The notes below the pieces were generated by a model. The model saw only the letters and a list, made by a program, of their open reading frames with translations. It did no database searches and was not told the origin of the DNA. 62,871 nt of DNA, from the NCBI GenBank assembly GCA_014323785.1, contig JACONJ010000044.1:1-62871 (forward strand), read 5' to 3'. The position numbers and the translations under genes were made by a program. Positions 47,785 to 56,275 of the stretch are shown here, one piece after another (the first letter of the stretch is position 1; the number at the start of each line of letters is the position of its first letter). Origin of the DNA: Paracoccaceae bacterium. GTDB taxonomy: Bacteria; Pseudomonadota; Alphaproteobacteria; Rhodobacterales; Rhodobacteraceae.

Positions 47785-49023
47785 ATGTCCCTTCTGGTGA
47801 TGAAATTCGGCGGTACCTCGGTTGCCACGCTGGACTGCATCCGCCGCGCCGCCGGGCGTGTGGGGCGGGAAGTGGCGGCTGGCCGTGACGTGATCGTCAT
47901 CGTCAGTGCCATGGCCGGAGAGACAAACCGCCTGGTCGGGCTGGTCAATGACACCTCATCGATGTTTGACGCCCGCGAATATGATGCGGTCGTTTCCTCG
48001 GGGGAGAATGTGACCGCGGGGCTCATGGCGATGACACTTCAGGACATGGGGGTGCCAGCCCGATCATGGCAGGGCTGGCAAATCCCGCTGAGGACAACGC
48101 TGGCTCATACGGCGGCGCGGATCGAGGATATTCCGACCGAAACCATCAAGGGCAAATTTGCCGAAGGCATGAAGGTGGCCGTTGTTGCGGGTTTTCAGGG
48201 GATCAGCCCCGAAGACCGTATCACCACCCTTGGCCGGGGCGGATCAGATACCACCGCCGTTGCTTGTGCCGCTGCTTTCGGGGCTGAACAGTGTGACATA
48301 TACACGGATGTGGATGGCGTCTATACAACCGATCCGCGCATTACGTCCAAGGCGCGGAAGCTGGAAAAGATCGCGTTTGAGGAGATGCTAGAACTTGCGT
48401 CCCTCGGGGCGAAAGTGCTGCAAACCCGCTCGGTTGAGCTGGCTATGCGCTACAATGTGCGTCTGCGGGTTCTGTCGAGCTTTGGGGATAATGACGAAAA
48501 CACAGGCACGCTCGTGTGCGCGGAGGAGGATATTGTGGAACGCCACGTAGTTGCGGGTGTGGCCCATTCCCGGGATGAGGCGAAGATGACGCTGGTTTCG
48601 GTTGCTGACCGTCCCGGCATCGCCGCCGCAATTTTCGGCCCCCTGGCCGAGGCAGGCGTGAATGTTGACATGATCGTCCAAAACATCGCCGAGGAAGGCC
48701 GCACAGACGTGACCTTTTCCTGCCCTATAGATCAGGTGAAGGGGGCCGAAATCGCCATAAACGCAGCCAGGGAGCAGGGAGAAATCAACTTTCACGAACT
48801 CGTTGCCGATATCGATGTTTGCAAGATTTCGATCGTGGGGATTGGCATGCGCAGCTATGCGGGCGTTGCCGCCAAGATGTTTGCAACGCTCAGGGATGAA
48901 GGTATTAATATCAAGGTTATAACCACATCCGAGATCAAGGTCTCGGTCCTGGTGGATCGAAAGTACATGGAACTTGCGGTTCAGGCTCTGCATGATGCAT
49001 TCGGGTTGGAGCATGCGGTCTGA
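47785..49023 (+). CDS. lysC: Aspartate kinase
   Basis: The 412-residue protein starts MSLLVMKFGGTSVATLDCIR with the amino-acid-kinase KFGGTS motif. It has TLGRGGSDTTAVACAAAFGA, CDIYTDVDGVYTTDPRI, and two C-terminal ACT domains (ADRPGIAAAIFGPLAEAGVN and GIGMRSYAGVAAKMFATL) that bind lysine/threonine feedback signals. It phosphorylates aspartate, the entry to lysine, threonine and methionine synthesis. Aspartate is also the amino donor of the BHA cycle, but the two are not linked by position. It is followed by ptsP, as in many alphaproteobacteria. Confidence 0.96.
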   Translation: MSLLVMKFGGTSVATLDCIRRAAGRVGREVAAGRDVIVIVSAMAGETNRLVGLVNDTSSMFDAREYDAVVSSGENVTAGLMAMTLQDMGVPARSWQGWQIPLRTTLAHTAARIEDIPTETIKGKFAEGMKVAVVAGFQGISPEDRITTLGRGGSDTTAVACAAAFGAEQCDIYTDVDGVYTTDPRITSKARKLEKIAFEEMLELASLGAKVLQTRSVELAMRYNVRLRVLSSFGDNDENTGTLVCAEEDIVERHVVAGVAHSRDEAKMTLVSVADRPGIAAAIFGPLAEAGVNVDMIVQNIAEEGRTDVTFSCPIDQVKGAEIAINAAREQGEINFHELVADIDVCKISIVGIGMRSYAGVAAKMFATLRDEGINIKVITTSEIKVSVLVDRKYMELAVQALHDAFGLEHAV

Positions 49024-49131
49024 CGCGATGCACGGGCAGCCGCCCGGGGAACGTTCTGACCCTGTTGATATTGCACCCGTTGTCACGCTGCACTATGATC
49101 TGGGCGCGGATGGTGCGAGACAGCTGGCAGA

Positions 49132-51375
49132 ATGCCTGAACAGACGGACAGCGAAAGCCGCAAGCTGCTAAGCCGCTTGCAGGCCACTCTGGCTGAAGCT
49201 GGTGCGGGCCAGGAGCGGTTGGACCGGATCACCCATCTGATCGCAGATTCAATGGGCACCGAAGTGTGCTCGATTTATCTGTTGCTCAATGCTGATACGC
49301 TTGAATTGTGCGCGACAGAAGGCTTGGCATCTGAATCCGTACACGTGACGCGCATGCGCCTGGGTGAGGGCTTGGTTGGCCGCGTTGCCTTGCGCGTGCG
49401 GGTGATCAACACCGCCCACGCGCCCGCCGAGCCTGGCTTCCGCTACATGCCGGAAACCGGAGAGGAGTGCTTCTCCAGTTTCCTGGGTGTGCCGATCCAG
49501 CGGCTTGGGGAGTGCTTGGGGGTGCTGGTCGTGCAATCCAGGCAGGAGCGCGGCTTTTCCGACGATGAGGTTTATGCCCTTGAAGTCGTCGCCATGGTTC
49601 TGGCCGAAATGACAGAACTCGGTGCTTTTGTCGGCGAAGGTGAGGCATTGAGCGCACGGCACCAGTCCCATGTTGTGTTCCATGGCAGCTGCGCCCAAGA
49701 AGGTACGACGGAAGGCCGGGTTTATCTGCATGAACCAAGGGTCGTTGTCACCAGACCCATCGCCGATGACCCTCGGGCTGAATTAATCCGCCTGCGGGCG
49801 GCGGCAGATCAGTTGCGCGTCTCCGTCGATCTGATGCTCTCCAATGCGCCGAAAAGCGACGGCGAACAGATCGAGGTTCTGGAAGCCTATCGGATGTTTG
49901 CCAATTCCCGAGGTTGGATGCGCCGGATGGAAGAGGACATCACCCGTGGCCTGAGTGCCGAAGCGGCGGTGGAAAAGGAACAGTCAACCGCTCGGGCGCG
50001 GATGGAAACCGTGCCCGATGCCTATCTGCGCGAACGGCTTCATGATCTGGACGATCTCTCGAACCGTCTGTTGCGCGTGCTGACCAGCCAGGGCGTGGAT
50101 ACGGGTGTGCAAATGCCCGACCGCCCGGTGCTTGTGGCGCGCAATATCGGACCGGCGGAACTGTTGGACTACGGCCGCAGCCTGAAAGGCGTAGTACTGG
50201 AAGAAGGTTCTGTCGGGTCACACGCTGCCATTGTGGCCCGCGCCCTGGCGATTCCCCTGGTCATCAACGCCAAACGAATCACGACCGAGGCACTGAACGG
50301 TGATCTGATCCTGGTTGATGGCGATCAGGGGATCGTGCATCTGCGGCCCGAGGATAGGGTTGCCGCGGCTTTCCGCGACAAGCTGGCGATGCAGGCGGCG
50401 GCACAGAAACGCTATGCCTCGATCCGGGACAAACCTGCCAAGACGCTCTGCGGCACGAATATCAGCCTGCACATGAACGCAGGGTTGATGGCTGATCTGC
50501 CCTCGCTGCCCTCCTCCGGAGCCGAGGGCGTGGGCCTGTTCCGAACCGAACTTCAATTCCTGACACGCAGTCAGGTGCCTCGAAGGGGCGAACTGGCGGC
50601 ACTTTATGCCCGTGTGATGGATGCAGCAGGCGGCAAACGCGTGGTGTTCCGGACGCTGGATATCGGCTCGGACAAGGTGCTGCCCTATATGAAGCCCACG
50701 GATGAGCCAAACCCGGCCCTTGGCTGGCGGGCGATTCGCGTAGGGTTGGACAAACCCGGCGTGATGCGGATGCAGCTCCAGGCACTGCTACGTGCGGCCA
50801 ACGGGCGCTCCCTGGCCATCATGTTCCCGTTCATTGCACAACTTGATGAATTCACCCAGGCGCGTGATCGATTGCTGCGTGAAGTGGAGCGGGAAGCCGC
50901 CTTGGGACACCGCCTGCCCAGGAACCTGGAAATCGGCGCGATGCTGGAGACGCCCAGCCTGGCCTTTGCGCCTCGGCATTTTTTTGAGTTGGCCGATTTC
51001 ATCTCTATCGGCGGGAACGATCTGAAACAGTTCTTCTTCGCCGCCGACCGGGAGAACGAGCGGGTGCGGCGGCGCTATGACACGCTCAATGTTTCTTTTC
51101 TGACCTTCTTGGAACAGATCGTGCATCGCTGCGACGACACCGATACCCCGCTTGGCTTCTGCGGTGAGGATGCCGGGCGCCCGCTGGAGGCGATGTGTTT
51201 CGCTGCGATGGGATTGCGCAGCCTGTCGATGCGGCCCGCCTCGATCGGGCCAGTCAAAAGCCTGCTGCGCCGCGTCAACCTGCGAGAGATGCGCGGCCTC
51301 ATCAACGAGGCCAGGGCCAATGGGGCGCAATCGGTGCGACCCGCGGTCATGGATTGGTTCCGGCAGAAGGGGTAA
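49132..51375 (+). CDS. ptsP: PTS-Ntr enzyme I (phosphoenolpyruvate-protein phosphotransferase with GAF domain)
   Basis: The 747-residue protein has an N-terminal GAF domain (residues about 20-165: GTEVCSIYLL, SFLGVPIQRLGECLGVLVVQ). The HPr-binding/phosphohistidine domain carries the active His in GSVGSHAAIVARAL. The PEP-binding TIM barrel has GVGLFRTELQFL, FRTLDIGSDK, MLETPSLAF and GFCGEDAGRPLEAMC. It passes phosphate from PEP to NPr and EIIA-Ntr in regulatory nitrogen/potassium control rather than sugar uptake. The ATG at 49132 lies 108 bp after lysC. Length fits EI-Ntr (about 750). Confidence 0.95.
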   Translation: MPEQTDSESRKLLSRLQATLAEAGAGQERLDRITHLIADSMGTEVCSIYLLLNADTLELCATEGLASESVHVTRMRLGEGLVGRVALRVRVINTAHAPAEPGFRYMPETGEECFSSFLGVPIQRLGECLGVLVVQSRQERGFSDDEVYALEVVAMVLAEMTELGAFVGEGEALSARHQSHVVFHGSCAQEGTTEGRVYLHEPRVVVTRPIADDPRAELIRLRAAADQLRVSVDLMLSNAPKSDGEQIEVLEAYRMFANSRGWMRRMEEDITRGLSAEAAVEKEQSTARARMETVPDAYLRERLHDLDDLSNRLLRVLTSQGVDTGVQMPDRPVLVARNIGPAELLDYGRSLKGVVLEEGSVGSHAAIVARALAIPLVINAKRITTEALNGDLILVDGDQGIVHLRPEDRVAAAFRDKLAMQAAAQKRYASIRDKPAKTLCGTNISLHMNAGLMADLPSLPSSGAEGVGLFRTELQFLTRSQVPRRGELAALYARVMDAAGGKRVVFRTLDIGSDKVLPYMKPTDEPNPALGWRAIRVGLDKPGVMRMQLQALLRAANGRSLAIMFPFIAQLDEFTQARDRLLREVEREAALGHRLPRNLEIGAMLETPSLAFAPRHFFELADFISIGGNDLKQFFFAADRENERVRRRYDTLNVSFLTFLEQIVHRCDDTDTPLGFCGEDAGRPLEAMCFAAMGLRSLSMRPASIGPVKSLLRRVNLREMRGLINEARANGAQSVRPAVMDWFRQKG

Positions 51376-51721
51376 CGCTGTCTGCAACCGCGGCCCGGCA
51401 CTGAAGGCGTCCCCCGCGCCGGATCACGGCGGGGGCCATGGTGGTGTGCTGCGCCTGCCAACCACTGATCCCTAACCGGGGGTACCTTTGCCGTCGGTGC
51501 CAATACGGCGGTAATTGCCGTCATCGCTGGTCATCATCCCGCTGCCGCCACACACGACAAGCAGCCCGGATGTCCGACTGCGTCATCCGGGTCATATTCA
51601 TACTCACAGATTCCGCTGCCACGTGTAGCGGGTTGTGTGATCACTCGAGGGGCTTGGAAACGTCAGCAATTGAGATGAGGGCGCGAAATGGGGGCCGTCT
51701 TGTAGTGGCACGGTCCAAGGT
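51376..51721. other. Gene-free stretch after ptsP
   Basis: Apart from the hairpin at 51411-51435 I see no gene here. It probably includes the completely worn 5' end of the malate synthase G gene, whose recognisable sequence begins at 51722. Confidence 0.4.
51411..51435 (+). terminator. Hairpin downstream of ptsP, possible terminator
   Basis: CCCCCGC (51411-51417) can pair with GCGGGGG (51429-51435). It lies 36 bp after the ptsP stop but is not followed by a T-run, so termination is uncertain. Confidence 0.45.
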
Positions 51722-52323
51722 GGCGATGCCTATCGGGATTTTCTGCGTAGGATCGGCTATCTGGTGCCCGAAGGCAGGGCATTCGAGAACAAGATCAGCA
51801 CAATTGGCCCCCAAATTGCCATCATCGCCAGTCAGCAACTGGTTGTACCGAATCACCAGTACCCGCTTTATCATGAATGAGGCCGGGGCGTGTGCTGCGG
51901 CCTGTACCTGCGTCTTCCTGGACGATGTCTTTTCCCCTTGGGTAAGCTTTGCTGATGCCAGGAACTATCATGTCCAAGCCGACCAGCTTCTGGTCGGCGA
52001 CAGATTTCTGGTCGATCCAGGGAAATTCACGGGCTGCGCTGGCTTATCCGGGCAATCGAGCGGGTACTTCTGGCCGATGTCCGGATGGAGGCAGTGGTGT
52101 CCGCCATCATGGATTGCGAGGGTTCGGTAGCCTGCGTCGATGCTGCGGACAAGGTGCTATTCTATGGCAATCATCTGGGTTTGATGAAAGGCGACTTGCG
52201 TTGATGCTCGTCAGGAATGTCAGTCATTTGATGACCAGCCCGGCGATCCTGCTACCCGATGTGTCCGATACCTATGAGGGGCTGATAGACACGATGATCG
52301 CTACAGCCGGTCGTGATACATGA
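51722..52323 (+). pseudogene. glcB: Malate synthase G, heavily decayed
   Basis: Three blocks in order match malate synthase G. First, GDAYRDFLRRIGYLVPEG followed by SQQLVVPN (family 'AYKxFLxEIGYLVPE...GPQLVVPxxNAR'). Second, [20 protein letters not shown] through [20 protein letters not shown] and KGDLR (family 'STIMDCEDSVAAVDAEDK...[10 protein letters not shown]'). Third, after loss of about 30 codons, MLVRNVSHLMTSPAIL and YEGLIDTMIATA (family 'RNVGHLMTNPAIL...EGIMDAM'). Stops and frame changes separate the blocks, and about 450 C-terminal residues with the rest of the TIM barrel are absent. The enzyme condenses glyoxylate with acetyl-CoA to malate. It is clearly non-functional here. Confidence 0.85.
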
Positions 52324-52349
52324 TCTGCAGATCATTCCATGCCCCGGGC

Positions 52350-52470
52350 GAAGCCTTCATCGCCAGTCATCGCACCGAGGGTTGGGCTTGTTGTCTGCGG
52401 GAGCACTATGATGACGGCGGTATTTTAAGCCGCAAGCTGGATCGGCCCCCCATTTTGCAGTTAATGGTTA
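52350..52470 (+). pseudogene. Fragment of a large serine recombinase
   Basis: One frame reads EAFIASHRTEGWACCL, then REHYDDGGILSRKLDRPPIL. This matches the N-terminal resolvase domain of recombinases carried by phages and integrative elements (family 'CEAYIASQRxEGW...YDDGGFSGGTLDRPALQ'). Only about 40 residues survive; the catalytic Ser region and C-terminal DNA-binding part are missing. It lies between the glcB ruin and the ABC-transporter operon, marking a past mobile-element event at this junction. Confidence 0.65.
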
Positions 52471-52536
52471 TCAGTAAGATTTACGAAATATTTTAACAGG
52501 TTAAAAATTACTTGGGGTGAATTTGCAAGTTCTTAC

Positions 52537-52565
52537 TTGACCTATGGGTCTGTTTCAATTAGTGA
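52537..52565 (+). promoter_or_regulatory. Candidate promoter of the ABC-DhaKL operon
   Basis: TTGACC (52537-52542) is followed after 17 bp by TAGTGA, a poor -10 match, in an A+T-rich stretch (52460-52600) that precedes the binding-protein gene. The distance to the ATG (about 55 bp) is plausible. Confidence 0.25.
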
Positions 52566-52619
52566 GATTTAATTGAAGAGTCAGGCAATTATGCCATGAA
52601 AATCTGGGAGGAGCTAAAT

Positions 52620-53939
52620 ATGAACCGTACATTTGCGGTATCTGCGGTTTTGTCCGCTACAATCATGACAGCAGCTGGCACCGCACACGCCGACGATCTA
52701 ACGCTGTGCTGGGCTGCATGGGATCCGGCGAACGCGTTGGTCGAACTTAGCAGCGATTTCGAGGAAGAGACTGGTCACACGATGAATTTTGAATTCGTGC
52801 CTTGGCCAAACTTTGCAGATCGCATGCTAAATGAGCTAAATTCGGGCGGGCAGTTGTGTGATCTGATGATCGGCGACAGTCAGTGGATCGGCGGTGCGGC
52901 CGAGGCTGGCCACTACGTTCAACTCAATGACTTCTTTGATACACATGGCATTGACATGGGGGATTTCATCCCTGCCACTGTCACTGGCTACGCTGAATGG
53001 CCGAAAAACACGCCAAACTATTGGGCACTGCCAGCGTTCGGTGACGTTGTTGGTTGGACCTACCGGCGCGATTGGTTTAGGCGCCCTGAGCTTCAGGCCG
53101 AATTCCAAGAAACCTACGGCAGAGAACTGGGTGTGCCAGAAACGCTGGCGGAGCTCCGCGACATCGCTGAGTTTTTCCAAGGCCGCGAGATCGATGGGAC
53201 CACTGTTTATGGTGCCGCGATCTACACCGAGCGTGGATCGGAAGGCATTACGATGGGTGTTACAAATGTACTCTACAATTACGGGTTTCAATACGGTAAC
53301 CCCGACAGCCCCTACGAGATCGAGGGCTTTGCCAACTCTGAAGGTGCGGTTGCGGGGCTCGAGTTTTATCGCGACCTGTATGAATGTTGCACGCCACCCG
53401 GCTCCTCAGACTGGTACATGTCCGAGAATATCGATGCTTACCGGTCGGGCCAGGTTGCAATGCAAATGAACTTTGCCTTCATCTGGCCAGGCGTACACGC
53501 GGATGAGAACGTGGGTGGCGACCGGTCGGGCTATTTCCCGAACCCGGCGGGACCAGAGGGCCACTATGCACAACTGGGTGGCCAAGGCATCTCGGTCGTC
53601 AGTTATTCTGACAGTCGTGACGCTGCGCTGGAATATATTGCCTGGTTCGCTCAACCTGAAGTCCAGGAACAGTGGTGGAAATTGGGTGGATATTCCGCGC
53701 TCCGCGCCGTGGTCGAATCTCCTGATTTCGCCGGTAGTCAGCCCTATGCACAGACTTTCCTGGACTCGATGGCGATCGTCCGCGATTTTTGGGCCGAGCC
53801 TGCTTATGCCGACCTGCTTCTTGCAATGCAGGACCGGGTGCATAACTACGTCGTCGCTGGCAATGGTACCGCGCAGCAGGCACTGGATGGATTGGTCGAT
53901 GATTGGGTCGAGATTTTCGAGGATGAAGGTCTGCGCTGA
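52620..53939 (+). CDS. ABC transporter substrate-binding protein (sugar/polyol type)
   Basis: The start at ATG 52620 has GGGAGGAG at good distance and gives 439 residues; the open frame begins eight codons earlier. A signal peptide MNRTFAVSAVLSATIMTAAG ends ..AHA before DDLTLCWAAWDPAN. The mature part is a family-1 extracellular solute-binding protein: FVPWPNFADRMLNELNSGG, MIGDSQWIGGAAEAGHYVQL, then AVAGLEFYRDLYECC, and a Trp-rich C-terminal lobe. It would capture the substrate in the periplasm for the two permeases downstream. Coupling to dihydroxyacetone kinase at the operon end suggests dihydroxyacetone, glycerol or a related polyol; the sequence alone does not settle it. Confidence 0.88.
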   Translation: MNRTFAVSAVLSATIMTAAGTAHADDLTLCWAAWDPANALVELSSDFEEETGHTMNFEFVPWPNFADRMLNELNSGGQLCDLMIGDSQWIGGAAEAGHYVQLNDFFDTHGIDMGDFIPATVTGYAEWPKNTPNYWALPAFGDVVGWTYRRDWFRRPELQAEFQETYGRELGVPETLAELRDIAEFFQGREIDGTTVYGAAIYTERGSEGITMGVTNVLYNYGFQYGNPDSPYEIEGFANSEGAVAGLEFYRDLYECCTPPGSSDWYMSENIDAYRSGQVAMQMNFAFIWPGVHADENVGGDRSGYFPNPAGPEGHYAQLGGQGISVVSYSDSRDAALEYIAWFAQPEVQEQWWKLGGYSALRAVVESPDFAGSQPYAQTFLDSMAIVRDFWAEPAYADLLLAMQDRVHNYVVAGNGTAQQALDGLVDDWVEIFEDEGLR

Positions 53940-53948
53940 ACAGACCGC

Positions 53949-53994
53949 ATGACGTGGTCGCTTGGTGGAAGGTAATTCCAAGCGGTAGCGTCAT
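53949..53994 (+). promoter_or_regulatory. Large intercistronic stem-loop after the binding-protein gene
   Basis: ATGACG (53949-53954) pairs with CGTCAT (53989-53994), and CGCTTGG (53959-53965) with CCAAGCG (53978-53984), giving an interrupted 13-bp stem 10 nt after the stop. Such hairpins stabilise the abundant binding-protein mRNA relative to the permease part. Confidence 0.65.
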
Positions 53995-54004
53995 CCAACT
54001 CGCT

Positions 54005-54033
54005 GGGCCCTTGCGTTTTCAATGCAAGGGTCC
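54005..54033 (+). promoter_or_regulatory. Second intercistronic stem-loop
   Basis: GGGCCCTTGC (54005-54014) pairs with GCAAGGGTCC (54024-54033), including one G-U pair, around a GTTTTCAAT loop. It is followed by a moderately T-rich stretch and lies 41 bp before the permease start, so it could attenuate read-through. Confidence 0.6.
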
Positions 54034-54074
54034 GGGTAACTTATTTATTCCCCAATCCAAACCGGATAACTCCG

Positions 54075-55022
54075 ATGTCCGAGATTCCCATTGAACGCAT
54101 TGCGAAGTCGACGCCACCGGCAATGGCCCGCAGTATTCGCAGCCTGTCGGATCGCGCAATCGCGTGGATTTTCATTTCTCCCACGATCTTCCTTTTGCTA
54201 GCGGTAAATATCTTTCCTCTGGTATGGACTATTAGGCTAAGCTTCACTAATTACCGCGTAAATCGGCCCAATGCCGAGGTCGACTGGGTAGGCACACAGA
54301 ACTACGAACGCATTCTGACAGACCCGGATATCTGGGCCACGATGCAAGCGACTGCGCATTTCCTTGTATGGACGATTGTTCTTCAAGTGCTGATAGGGTT
54401 TACGCTGGCCTGGCTAATCAACCAGAAATTCAAGGGCAATGATATTTGGACTACGATCATCGTATTACCGATGATGTTGAGCCCCGCCGTAGTAGGCAAC
54501 TTCTGGACCTTCCTCTACCAGCCGCAGATCGGTCTTTTCAACTACGTGGTCTCGTTCGTCACCGGTGCCAATCCAACAAGTTTTTCAATGATTGGCGACG
54601 TTGATCTTGCCCCTTGGGCGATCATTTTAGTGGACACGTGGATGTGGACGCCATTCGTTATGTTGATCTGCCTCGCTGGCCTCAGGTCCATTCCTGACAG
54701 TATTTACGAGGCAGCTGAATGCGACCGTGCCTCAAACTGGCGGCAATTTTGGACGATCACCGTGCCCATGGTGCTGCCGTTCCTGATGCTGGCCGTACTG
54801 TTTCGGGGAATCGAGAACTTCAAGATGTTCGATCTCATCGTACAGCTGACTGGTGGCGGGCCGGGCAATACCACAACGCTGACCGCCATCGACCTCAAGC
54901 GGGAGGCTTTTGAACGCTGGCGCACGGGCTTTGCATCAGCCTACGCCGTGATCCTTTTTGTGACCGTTTTCGGGCTTGCATCAATCTATGTCAAAGCCCT
55001 CAACATGGTGAAGCAGCACTGA
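54075..55022 (+). CDS. ABC transporter permease (MalF/UgpA type)
   Basis: The 315-residue protein has about six membrane segments, the first IAWIFISPTIFLLLAVNIFP. The inner-membrane permease EAA-type loop near residues 213-232 reads YEAAECDRASNWRQFWTITV, and contacts the ATPase. The N-terminal sequence WTIRLSFTNYRVNRP is typical of sugar permeases. It forms the pore with the next gene product. ATG 54075; the next gene starts 1 bp after its stop. Confidence 0.92.
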   Translation: MSEIPIERIAKSTPPAMARSIRSLSDRAIAWIFISPTIFLLLAVNIFPLVWTIRLSFTNYRVNRPNAEVDWVGTQNYERILTDPDIWATMQATAHFLVWTIVLQVLIGFTLAWLINQKFKGNDIWTTIIVLPMMLSPAVVGNFWTFLYQPQIGLFNYVVSFVTGANPTSFSMIGDVDLAPWAIILVDTWMWTPFVMLICLAGLRSIPDSIYEAAECDRASNWRQFWTITVPMVLPFLMLAVLFRGIENFKMFDLIVQLTGGGPGNTTTLTAIDLKREAFERWRTGFASAYAVILFVTVFGLASIYVKALNMVKQH

Positions 55023-55023
55023 G

Positions 55024-55959
55024 ATGAGCTTCTCTGTCACCGAAGCGTCCTTGCCCCAGAAGTGGCTTGCCGGAGTGCTGGTCGTATTCTACGCGATTGT
55101 AACTATTCTCCCACTGATCTGGATCATCTCGACGAGTTTTAAAAGCCAGAACGACGCCATCGCTTACCCGCCTGAGTTAGTCAGCGAGTTCACGCTGGAA
55201 GGCTACGTGAATCTCTTTTCCACTCTGACCCGCGCCACAGCCGAGGATTTGGAGGCCAACCCACCCCGTACCTGGTACGAAGAGATCACGGCCGACCGAG
55301 GCTTGATTATTGTCGGACCATCACGTTTCGGCGAGCGGTTCCTGAACTCTGTCATCATCGGCTTTGGTTCGACTTTCCTGTCGGTTCTCCTTGGTACGCT
55401 CGCCGCCTATGCCTTCAGCCGTTACAAGATTCCGCTGAAGGATGATCTGTTGTTTTTTATTCTGTCAACGCGGATGATGCCACCGATTGCTGTAGCAATC
55501 CCAATCTTTCTGATGTTCCGTGGTCTTGGATTGTCTGACACTCACGCTGGTATGATCCTTCTTTACACGGCCGTGAACCTGTCGCTTTCTGTCTGGCTAT
55601 TGAAAGGTTTTATTGATGAGATCCCGCTGGAGTACGAAGAGGCAGCACTTATTGACGGCTACACACGATTTCAAGCCTTCTACAAGATAGTTTTGCCGCA
55701 GGCGTCTACGGGAATTTCCGCGACCGCGATATTCTGTTTAATCTTTTCGTGGAACGAGTACGCGTTTGCGGTTCTACTGACCTCCGGCAATGCTCAGACA
55801 GCCCCACCATTCATTCCCACGATCATTGGCGTGGGTGGCCAAGATTGGCCCGCCGTTGCCGCTGGTACCACAATCTTCCTCGTGCCGATCTTGGTCTTCA
55901 CCATCCTGCTACGCAAAAACCTGCTGCGCGGGATCACATTCGGAGCAGTTCGAAAATGA
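55024..55959 (+). CDS. ABC transporter permease (MalG/UgpE type)
   Basis: The 311-residue protein has about six membrane spans. The coupling loop reads EEAALIDGYTRFQAFYKIVL with the conserved EAA...G pattern, and the end is LRKNLLRGITFGAVRK, as usual in MalG-type subunits. A stretch of about 50 residues (TRATAEDLEANPPRTWYEEI and following) lies between the first two spans as a larger periplasmic loop than in MalG. It overlaps the following small membrane-protein gene by 4 bp (ATGA). Confidence 0.92.
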   Translation: MSFSVTEASLPQKWLAGVLVVFYAIVTILPLIWIISTSFKSQNDAIAYPPELVSEFTLEGYVNLFSTLTRATAEDLEANPPRTWYEEITADRGLIIVGPSRFGERFLNSVIIGFGSTFLSVLLGTLAAYAFSRYKIPLKDDLLFFILSTRMMPPIAVAIPIFLMFRGLGLSDTHAGMILLYTAVNLSLSVWLLKGFIDEIPLEYEEAALIDGYTRFQAFYKIVLPQASTGISATAIFCLIFSWNEYAFAVLLTSGNAQTAPPFIPTIIGVGGQDWPAVAAGTTIFLVPILVFTILLRKNLLRGITFGAVRK

Positions 55960-56270
55960 ATACAAAACCAGGTTATGGAAACATTCAACCGGAAGCGGAT
56001 CGCGGGCAACCGGAAGCGGATCGCGGGGAATTTGAACCAACATCCGTACGGCCCGGTGAGTCGCGGAATGCGACTGTGCAGCTGCGCCGACTTTTCCACG
56101 GCTTGTTCATGTTCCGTCGTGGTGTTTGGGAAGTGATCGCTTCTTTCCTTATCGCGGTAGGTGTGGTCATGCTGATGCAGCCGTTTATGTTAGCGGCATT
56201 CACCTATTCTTTCATCGTCATTCTCATCGGTACGGTGATATTTATCATCGTAAGCCACTTTCCGGATTAA
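55956..56270 (+). CDS. Small two-span membrane protein of the ABC operon
   Basis: The 104-residue protein starts at ATG 55956, overlapping the permease stop by 4 bp. Its N-terminal half is hydrophilic and contains a perfect 7-residue tandem duplication (QPEADRG twice). The C-terminal half has two membrane spans, VWEVIASFLIAVGVVMLMQ and LAAFTYSFIVILIGTVIFII. A small membrane protein also accompanies the glycerol ABC transporter (GlpU, DUF2160) of rhizobia; this one is only analogous by position and size. The ATPase gene follows at 5 bp. Its function is unknown and may be transporter assembly or stability. Confidence 0.75.
   Translation: MNTKPGYGNIQPEADRGQPEADRGEFEPTSVRPGESRNATVQLRRLFHGLFMFRRGVWEVIASFLIAVGVVMLMQPFMLAAFTYSFIVILIGTVIFIIVSHFPD
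55986..56027 (+). repeat. 21-bp in-frame tandem duplication
   Basis: CAACCGGAAGCGGATCGCGGG occupies 55986-56006 and, unchanged, 56007-56027, adding seven residues to the hydrophilic N-terminus of the small membrane protein. Perfect identity suggests a recent event. Confidence 0.9.
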
Positions 56271-56275
56271 GACGC

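Noticed and set aside
48974-49171. Small ORF between lysC and ptsP
   Set aside because: It overlaps the ptsP start and the lysC end, lacks a ribosome binding site and shows no conservation pattern.
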